Source of the DNA: Herbinix sp.
GTDB lineage: Bacteria; Bacillota; Clostridia; Lachnospirales; Lachnospiraceae
Assembly: GCA_029256105.1 (NCBI GenBank)
Contig: JAQSYO010000006.1
Coordinates: forward strand, 62,001-126,000
Length of the DNA stretch: 64,000 nucleotides
Direction: 5' to 3'
Below the pieces are notes generated by a model. It had not been told where the DNA came from and did no database searches. It was given only the letters and a program-made list of their open reading frames with translations. How positions within the stretch are numbered: the first letter of the stretch is position 1; each line of letters begins with the position of its first letter. Positions 58,466 to 64,000 of the stretch are shown one piece after another. The position numbers were made by a program, and so were the translations under genes.

Positions 58466-59241
58466 GCACCATATAGCTGTTGAATCTTCATTAATTCATC
58501 GGCATAAGACATATTATTAACTGATTCTTTTGGGAACAAGGTCATAAGAGATTGCGCAATTTCTTGGATCTCTGCTAACTTACTTCTATAGTCTATAATA
58601 AAGCGATTAATGTCATGGTCAATTACATCAGGTGCGTTGAAGTTAAGTTTAAGCTTCTGCCAGTAGATATTATTTACCTCTATTTCCAACCTAATAGTTT
58701 TCACTAGTCCTTTAATCTTCTGCTCATAGGAATTATTAATACTAGCTTTATCTTTATAAGATTTACACATCAGCAAACCGTTAAGTTTCTGCGCAGGATG
58801 AATTAGATCATCGAGTTCTTCACTCTCAACGATGCTAGGAAAAGTTTCAATCCCTTTTGCATTACCACGCTGTAATATATGACTATCCTCCAATAATGTA
58901 AAGCCCATTAAATCGACAAATCGAAAGATTGGTTCATTTACTTTATCTTTTATGTACCATAATCGATGAACATCATCGATACAAATCGTGCGATTTCGCA
59001 TCTCGCAACTAGCTTTTCTTGTCTCAACAAAGCCTGCATGCATATTTGAATTCTTTTCACGATATTTAAGATGGGCTCTAAGCCTGTTAATCGTCAATAA
59101 AGCCATCAAGTGGTCCTCCATAGAGATTAACTTCTCGCATTCCCTACAAATCGGTTGATCTTCAATCATTGTAGGATAAATTTTAGGTGTTGGATTACCA
59201 CAGATTAGGCAGGGGGTTTTTTCATTTTTAAAAAGTGACAT
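58432..59241 (-). CDS. DUF4428-like zinc-finger protein
   Basis: 269 residues. An N-terminal zinc finger (CLICG at about 11-15 and CREC at about 35-38) resembles the DUF4428 domain; the remaining 220 residues are helical and charged, with no known family that I can name. Its function is unknown. The frame is open to 59280, but AGGAGGAGCC precedes the ATG at 59241. The C-terminus (EYLQTNSI) is encoded by a 14-bp tandem array, so its length may vary. Confidence 0.7.
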   Translation of the reverse strand: MSLFKNEKTPCLICGNPTPKIYPTMIEDQPICRECEKLISMEDHLMALLTINRLRAHLKYREKNSNMHAGFVETRKASCEMRNRTICIDDVHRLWYIKDKVNEPIFRFVDLMGFTLLEDSHILQRGNAKGIETFPSIVESEELDDLIHPAQKLNGLLMCKSYKDKASINNSYEQKIKGLVKTIRLEIEVNNIYWQKLKLNFNAPDVIDHDINRFIIDYRSKLAEIQEIAQSLMTLFPKESVNNMSYADELMKIQQLYGAEDEYLQTNSI

Positions 59242-59553
59242 ATTGGCTCCTCCTCTAATCATATAAAATAAATCAATCATATTTAACTAATTCGTATTAT
59301 ATCAAATTAATAAAAGATTTTTTAACAAATACGAAATTAGACTTTTTTTTGGCGAAATTATTATCGGGCTTTAAATAGAGTCCTCAAATCATAAAAAAAA
59401 TCCTTATTTTCCGAATTCATTCTCAAATTCAAATGAAGATTTAAATAGAAAAAGCACTGGTAATCTGCTTCCAGAATACCGATGCTATTTTTCAATTTTA
59501 ATATAATATACCACTACTTTCAGTGGATGCTTCTGCAAATCTTTCTTACTATC
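59242..59553. other. Intergenic region between Dus and the zinc-finger gene
   Basis: 312 bp, AT-rich. It contains the terminator of the tRNA-dihydrouridine synthase gene at 59453-59486 and, near 59250-59280, the leader of the zinc-finger gene. Nothing else is evident. Confidence 0.45.
59453..59486 (-). terminator. Terminator of the tRNA-dihydrouridine synthase gene
   Basis: AGCACTGGTA and TACCGATGCT form an imperfect stem with one mismatch. On the minus strand TTTTTCTATTT follows. It lies 70 bp beyond the stop. Confidence 0.6.
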
Positions 59554-60489
59554 TTACAAAATATCTTGTTCCTTAAATAAGCTTGAAACAGCTTCCTCAT
59601 AATCATATAATCTTTCTGACTTCTTAATTTTTTTTGCATATTTTGCATGATCAGAAAACATTGGAATCAAATAAAACCAAATTTCTTTCATTTTAAATAG
59701 AACATTCCTATCTCCAAAGAGAATTTTTTTGTAATTCTCATAAATTTTATCATGAAAGTCTTTTAGTAGACTTTTTTCAAGTCTTACGTTATTCGTAATA
59801 TCGCTTATCAGTCCAGGATTGGCTATTAATCCCCTACCTACCATTACAGTACCTACGTTAGGGAAATCAACCGAAAACTTATTGTAATCTTTGGCCGTAA
59901 CAATATCACCATTATAGCAAACTGTGTTTTTACTTAAAGTCAAGGCTTCCTCAAAAATTTTAAGATTAGGTTTATTTTTATAAAAATCTTTTTGAATTCT
60001 AGGGTGAATGATAAGCTCTTCAATAGGATATTTGTTAAATATCTCGATTAAATCATAAAATTCTTCTGGCTGATCTTTTCCTATTCTGGTTTTTACTGAG
60101 ATTTTAGTTATCGATGCTGTAAAAATCTCATCTAAAAACACATCTAACTCTTCTCTTTTTGAAAGAAATCCAGACCCTCTATTTTTAGAAACTACCGTTC
60201 CGGAAGGACATCCCAAATTTAAGTTGATCTCATGATATCCCAACTGCTTAATTTTTTTTGATGTATGAATAAAATCTTTTGCATTATTGGTAAGTAATTG
60301 AGGAATCATAACAATTCCTTCGTTATTTTCAGGTAAAATATCATTTAATTCCTTCGTTTTGAAGCTTTCACTTTGATTTGCAACAATAAATGGCGAAAAG
60401 TATTTATCGATATTATTAAAAAAAGTATGATGGGCATTTCTATAAATATACCCAGTCAAACCCTCCATCGGTGCGAAGTAAAAATTCAT
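59554..60489 (-). CDS. tRNA-dihydrouridine synthase
   Basis: A 311-residue FMN-dependent TIM-barrel enzyme. N-terminal YFAPMEGLTG, catalytic Cys in NLGCPSGTVV, NRGSGF, then IIHPRIQ (His in the flavin site), YNGDI and MVGRGLIANPG are all present in order. It reduces uridine to dihydrouridine in tRNA D-loops. It lacks the zinc-ribbon extension of some eukaryotic members. The ATG is preceded by GGAG. A single gene. Confidence 0.94.
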   Translation of the reverse strand: MNFYFAPMEGLTGYIYRNAHHTFFNNIDKYFSPFIVANQSESFKTKELNDILPENNEGIVMIPQLLTNNAKDFIHTSKKIKQLGYHEINLNLGCPSGTVVSKNRGSGFLSKREELDVFLDEIFTASITKISVKTRIGKDQPEEFYDLIEIFNKYPIEELIIHPRIQKDFYKNKPNLKIFEEALTLSKNTVCYNGDIVTAKDYNKFSVDFPNVGTVMVGRGLIANPGLISDITNNVRLEKSLLKDFHDKIYENYKKILFGDRNVLFKMKEIWFYLIPMFSDHAKYAKKIKKSERLYDYEEAVSSLFKEQDIL

Positions 60490-60905
60490 TTATAAATTGC
60501 TCCTTTATTAAAGTAGTTTACATACTTTCTTGGTAAGACAATACACATTTTAATTAATATAACGTTAACACTATTTTCAAACAAATTAAACTTTTTTCAT
60601 GTACATTATTTGGAACAATTTCATTTTTAGTTCATTCATACTCATAATTATATAACAAGGTATGGATAATTACAAACAACTTACTCATCATTTTTTATGC
60701 GTCTTTTATGAGAAGATATCATCATTTTTCTGATTGCACCATTCCCTCTTAATCACTATATATCAGTGTGAATTTAGCAAACTGTCTGTCACCACGTGGG
60801 ATGTAGTAGTCCATTTATATTAAACAGTAAAGTGTTAGGGGGATAAAAGTGAAATTTCACCTTTACCCCCCTATATTCATATAAAATATAACTAATTCAA
60901 TACGT
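60490..60905. other. Intergenic region between the SleB-type hydrolase and Dus
   Basis: 416 bp. Apart from the hydrolase terminator (60836-60873), no structured element or coding frame was seen. Confidence 0.45.
60836..60873 (-). terminator. Terminator of the SleB-type hydrolase gene
   Basis: TAGGGGG at 60836-60842 pairs with CCCCCCTA at 60866-60873; GTGAAATTTCAC makes the inner stem. It lies 33 bp beyond the gene's stop. Confidence 0.7.
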
Positions 60906-61415
60906 TTATTTGAATTGATGATTGCCAAGTTTGTAAGTATATCCTTTTAATCTACCACTAAACGATAAGTACTTACTAAAACTCTTCTTTTTCCCATTAA
61001 CTGTAACTTTCTTCGTTCCATTAAGAGCAGCTTTTGCTGCTTTAATACATTCTTTCTCTGAGGATGAAGTAAAATTACCTTTATCATATTCTGCTAACGC
61101 TTTTTTTAATGTACCATTTGTTACTGGACTAAATTGATACTTTTGATAAATGACTTCTTTTACAGTATCTGGATATCGATCTGATTTCGTTCTATTCATA
61201 ACTACGATTCCAACTGCTAATTTCCCATTATAGCTTTCACCTTGTGCTTCACAATAAATTAGACCAGTTAATAATCTTAGTTCCGCTTTCGTATAATTAT
61301 TCGAAGCTTCCTTTGCCTCTTGCTTCGTTTCTTCCGCTGCGTATGCTTTAATATTGGAAACGTTAAATACCAAAACACCTATAATCAAACACAATAGATA
61401 CTTTCTGAAATTCAT
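60906..61415 (-). CDS. Secreted SleB/CwlJ-type cell-wall hydrolase
   Basis: A 169-residue protein with a signal peptide (about 1-27, ending AYAA), a short polar linker and a hydrolase_2 domain (about 42-169: LLTGLIYCEAQGES with the probable catalytic Glu, VGIVVMNRT, YQKYQFSPV). It is shorter than the LysM-SleB protein at 32600-33361 and has no LysM module, and has a KKVTVNGKKKSFSKY insert near the end. Cell-wall or spore-cortex lysis is likely. GGAG precedes the ATG. Confidence 0.9.
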   Translation of the reverse strand: MNFRKYLLCLIIGVLVFNVSNIKAYAAEETKQEAKEASNNYTKAELRLLTGLIYCEAQGESYNGKLAVGIVVMNRTKSDRYPDTVKEVIYQKYQFSPVTNGTLKKALAEYDKGNFTSSSEKECIKAAKAALNGTKKVTVNGKKKSFSKYLSFSGRLKGYTYKLGNHQFK

Positions 61416-61757
61416 TCTATTCTCCTTTTGATAGCTTTATAAAGATGAAGCATTTAACTAAGTCGATAAAATGGTTGATTTTTTATGACGAATTCTTTAA
61501 GCAGCTTAATATTTAATTAATATTATTGTAATAATTATAACATATATATTTAAAAATTCAAGTATTTTTTCGAATGTGGTTTTGAATGGTTTTTAATTAA
61601 AGCAAAAGGCCAATAAGAAAGGCACTCCATGCCTATCCAGCTGACCATTTATCTTCAGAATGTTACTCGATTATATTATTTATGGCTATTATATATATAT
61701 TCTAGTTACAATTATTATATACTTTTCATTAAAATCGGAAATCCCGTATAAATTCAA
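61416..61757. other. Intergenic region between GH43 and the SleB-type gene
   Basis: 342 bp. The hydrolase leader is at the left, and the right end carries the GH43 terminator region, where no hairpin is clear. Nothing else is seen. Confidence 0.4.
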
Positions 61758-63314
61758 CTAATTATTACATTGATATGTAAAATGTTCAAAATCAGCCTCT
61801 CCACCGATCTCCTGTGTAGAAAATAAAAACAATCCAGTGCGACAGCCTACAAAATGGTCTAATCTAAAGTACAGTTTATGAGTGATTCCGAATTTAATCC
61901 AATCATTATCTTTTTGAAAATAGAATTCTGCAATATCAATATTGTCTTCAAAATTTGCATGTACTTTTAGTGTAATCTTGTTATTATCCAATGGTATTCT
62001 ATCATATTCCGTTCCAGGTAGTTTATCACCCCCCGGCTCCCCCCAGATGTTGTCATCCTTTTTTAACTCCTTCGCAATCATCACTAGATAGTACTGCCCC
62101 TTTTCTTTCGTAATAGCAATCAAACCATAACATCCCTGCAATGCACAGATACCGGCATAATCACCATCTTTTAGTGCACTGCCATCCACCGTAACAATAG
62201 CCTCACAAGAAGGACCCATCATACGCTGTGTTAAAGTATTTACAGCTAACCCAACATTCGAGCTTAATTTACCGCTACGAAGGCGCAAAGCACCTGGTCT
62301 TTTCGTCACAGACCATAAATTATTATTAGGAATATGATTCCACTGCCAAACCTTTTTTAAATGTACTTTTCCATCCTCCTCTGGATTGTAATGAAAGTTA
62401 TCACTATCAAAGATTGGCTCATAGTTATAATCCGGACGTGTACTCTTATTATCAATTCGGTCAGGTACATTACCATCAACTCCGTATATCGGGAAATCAT
62501 TTTCCCATCGTACGGGAACCAGAACCGGAATACGACCAATTGCTCCATGATCCTGAAACAGCATAGCATACCAATTACCATCCGGAGTATCTACTATTCC
62601 ACCTTGTGCAATACCTAGGTTATGATAGTTCATATCTGCATCAAGTACATCCTTACCGCTAAATTCACCTTCTAAGGAGTCAGAAACGTAACACGCTTCC
62701 ACTCGTCGCTTTGATCCATAAGCAAGCCAATGAATCAAGAATAAATAGTATTTTCCATTTATTTTATAAAAATGAGCACCCTCGTAGCCGAGACTTACAT
62801 TTCCACGATCCGTCACAATAATGCGATGTAACCCACCTTGCTTTGGGCCGGAAAGATCTGACTTTAATTCTGTTAGATAAATTTGTGTGTTACCATAAAC
62901 AATATATACTCTGTCATCTTCATCAAATAAAATTGAGCAATCATGATAAAAGCCCTCGATATACTGCTTCTTCCACGGTCCCATAATATCAACTGCCCGA
63001 TATAAATAGGTCTTTCCGGTATCATTTGCTACAAAACATACATAAAACGTTCCATTATTATAGCGGAGGCTTGCTGCCCACATACCTTTGCCATAGATAC
63101 TTTGTTCTTCCTCAAGTTTTTGTCCAGGAGTATCTTCTAATTCATCATAAACATAGGTAACCACTTCCCAGTTGATCAGATCATAAGAACGTAAAATTAC
63201 TCCTCCCGGCATAAAATGCATCGTTGTACTTATCATATAATAGGTATCTTCAACTCTAATTACATCCGGATCCGGAAAGTCTGCATATATTATTGGATTG
63301 TTTTTCATAAACAA
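61758..63314 (-). CDS. Glycoside hydrolase family 43 (beta-xylosidase / arabinofuranosidase-type)
   Basis: 518 residues without a signal peptide, so cytoplasmic. The five-bladed catalytic domain (about 5-310) has the Asp general base in YADFPDPDVIR, the pKa-modulating Asp in HDCSILFDE, and the Glu acid in GYEGAHFYK. The C-terminal domain (about 315-518) is a beta-sandwich of the GH43_C2 kind. It acts on xylan or arabinan oligosaccharides. The TTG at 63314 has AGGGAG six bases upstream; the ATG two codons later is the alternative. Confidence 0.93.
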   Translation of the reverse strand: MFMKNNPIIYADFPDPDVIRVEDTYYMISTTMHFMPGGVILRSYDLINWEVVTYVYDELEDTPGQKLEEEQSIYGKGMWAASLRYNNGTFYVCFVANDTGKTYLYRAVDIMGPWKKQYIEGFYHDCSILFDEDDRVYIVYGNTQIYLTELKSDLSGPKQGGLHRIIVTDRGNVSLGYEGAHFYKINGKYYLFLIHWLAYGSKRRVEACYVSDSLEGEFSGKDVLDADMNYHNLGIAQGGIVDTPDGNWYAMLFQDHGAIGRIPVLVPVRWENDFPIYGVDGNVPDRIDNKSTRPDYNYEPIFDSDNFHYNPEEDGKVHLKKVWQWNHIPNNNLWSVTKRPGALRLRSGKLSSNVGLAVNTLTQRMMGPSCEAIVTVDGSALKDGDYAGICALQGCYGLIAITKEKGQYYLVMIAKELKKDDNIWGEPGGDKLPGTEYDRIPLDNNKITLKVHANFEDNIDIAEFYFQKDNDWIKFGITHKLYFRLDHFVGCRTGLFLFSTQEIGGEADFEHFTYQCNN

Positions 63315-63667
63315 AAGCTTCTCCCTATCGTATAAGTTATTTGAAAATTATTGAAATTGAAATTTACATGTTATATATTTCATGTTATATATTTCTTGTT
63401 TTATTTTTTTCTTTATAAACATGTTCTATATTTCACATTTTATATTGTAGAAAAGTGATTTAAAAATCCTTTACACTGATCTTAAATATAATATTTTCAT
63501 ATTTCCATAATAATTATATAACCTTGTACTAAATGGTACAATGCAATATAATCGCTTGTAATTGACATATCCTACGATTACATGGTAAAAAGGGTTCGAT
63601 ATTAAAGCGTAAATAATACTTTTCCTAAAACTTGATAGTACTAATACTACCTATCCTCTGGTTTTAT
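63315..63667. other. Intergenic region upstream of the GH43 gene
   Basis: 353 bp, with a duplicated 14-bp CATGTTATATATTT near 63367-63396. The GH43 promoter should be here, but I could not place it confidently. No gene is seen. Confidence 0.4.
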
Positions 63668-64000
63668 TTATAACACTTTATAAGTATTTTTTAATAATAA
63701 TGCATCCTTCTCTACTAACGGACCTTCTAAAATCACACACCCTTTCACCTTAAAATCTTTTAAGGCTTTTAAGCATCCTACATAATTGAAATCACTTTCC
63801 AATAACGGAAGATGATTTTTCTCACCTTTTTCATTATAATTTACTCCACCCATGTGAATGTGTAAATCATCCAAGGCTGTTCTCCCCAGTTCTTCCAGCA
63901 CATATTGTAGAATTTGTGCAAAATCATCATAATTTTTTAAACTACCATTTCCTCTTGCATGTATATGGGAAAAGTCAATACATAACTTACAGGATTTTAC
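63668..64000 (-). CDS. TIM-barrel endonuclease IV/xylose isomerase-like protein (partial, N-terminus off the right edge)
   Basis: The frame is open from the right edge of the window to a stop at 63668, giving 110 residues of the C-terminal part. Metal-binding motifs of the AP-endonuclease-2/xylose-isomerase TIM barrel are visible: CIDFSHIHARGNGSL, DDLHIHMGGVNYNEKGEKNHLPL and VILEGP. It is probably a deoxyribonuclease IV-like or sugar-isomerase-like metalloenzyme. The start is not in the window; a GTG at 63901 is internal to the domain and is not used. Confidence 0.85.
   Translation of the reverse strand, partial: VKSCKLCIDFSHIHARGNGSLKNYDDFAQILQYVLEELGRTALDDLHIHMGGVNYNEKGEKNHLPLLESDFNYVGCLKALKDFKVKGCVILEGPLVEKDALLLKNTYKVL

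Noticed and set aside
1-64000. tRNA genes, rRNA, insertion sequences and prophage
   Set aside because: No tRNA T-loop or acceptor pattern, rRNA sequence, transposase motif or phage structural gene was recognised on either strand.

Overview
The window is AT-rich, has strong AGGAGG-type ribosome binding sites, and carries Gram-positive families (an LTA synthase-like enzyme, SleB-type hydrolases, YqeY, YesM/YesN, CUT2 sugar ABC transporters, GH2 and GH43 glycosidases). This suggests a spore-forming, plant-polysaccharide-using clostridium of the Lachnospiraceae. Lachnoclostridium (Clostridium) phytofermentans or a close relative is my best guess; it is an inference from gene content and was not searched. 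I see no rRNA, tRNA, insertion sequence, prophage or CRISPR array.

Layout. 1-4606 (minus): end of a LytTR-type response regulator, a DUF1456 protein, and an ABC-2 export operon whose last gene is an ArsR-type regulator. 5096-8960: a membrane-anchored metallophosphoesterase, a double-VOC protein, and an aldo/keto reductase divergent from a MerR regulator, with a textbook 19-bp-spacer MerR promoter between them. 9276-13343 (plus): a GtrA / YfhO / GtrB-type glycosyltransferase set of the kind that decorates cell-envelope polymers. 13543-18452 (plus): a complete branched-chain amino acid ABC transporter, livKHMGF. 18803-21540: an HsmA-like membrane protein, a nitroreductase, a secreted protein of four Ig-like domains, and a 14-unit minisatellite.

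21554-26644 (minus): a complete vanG-type D-alanine:D-serine glycopeptide-resistance cluster, vanR-vanS / vanG-vanXY-vanT, whose VanT has lost nearly all of its membrane acyltransferase-like domain. 26692-35450: a PadR-membrane protein-flavodoxin operon, a second aldo/keto reductase, a DUF134-NifX-type protein with an internal start signal, a GAF-GGDEF cyclase, a LysM-SleB hydrolase, a GIY-YIG-like protein beside two perfect palindromes, a DUF6530-like protein and YqeY.

35666-45794 (minus): a carbohydrate uptake and sensing block. A family-1 binding lipoprotein plus YesM/YesN precede a CUT2 transporter (ATPase, permease, binding lipoprotein) and a zinc polyol-type dehydrogenase. 46141-54011: small zinc-ribbon and DUF3877-like proteins, an SDR, two Gfo/Idh/MocA dehydrogenases, an AraC regulator and a GH2 beta-mannosidase. 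The dehydrogenase at 53040-54011 has almost the same MerR promoter as the aldo/keto reductase 45 kb away, so the two are probably one regulon. 54494-55838: a small OadG-like subunit and an OadB-type sodium pump without an alpha subunit nearby, behind a promoter and an early intrinsic terminator. 55915-64000 (minus): an LTA synthase-like enzyme, a zinc-finger protein whose 3' end runs into a 14-bp repeat array, a tRNA-dihydrouridine synthase, a second SleB-type hydrolase, a GH43 enzyme and a truncated TIM-barrel protein.

A recurring trait is short AT-rich tandem repeats with units of 9, 12, 14, 17, 22 and 24 bp in the spaces between genes, twice touching coding sequence. Starts were moved from the longest reading frame where a Shine-Dalgarno sequence clearly favoured another codon; each case is noted.
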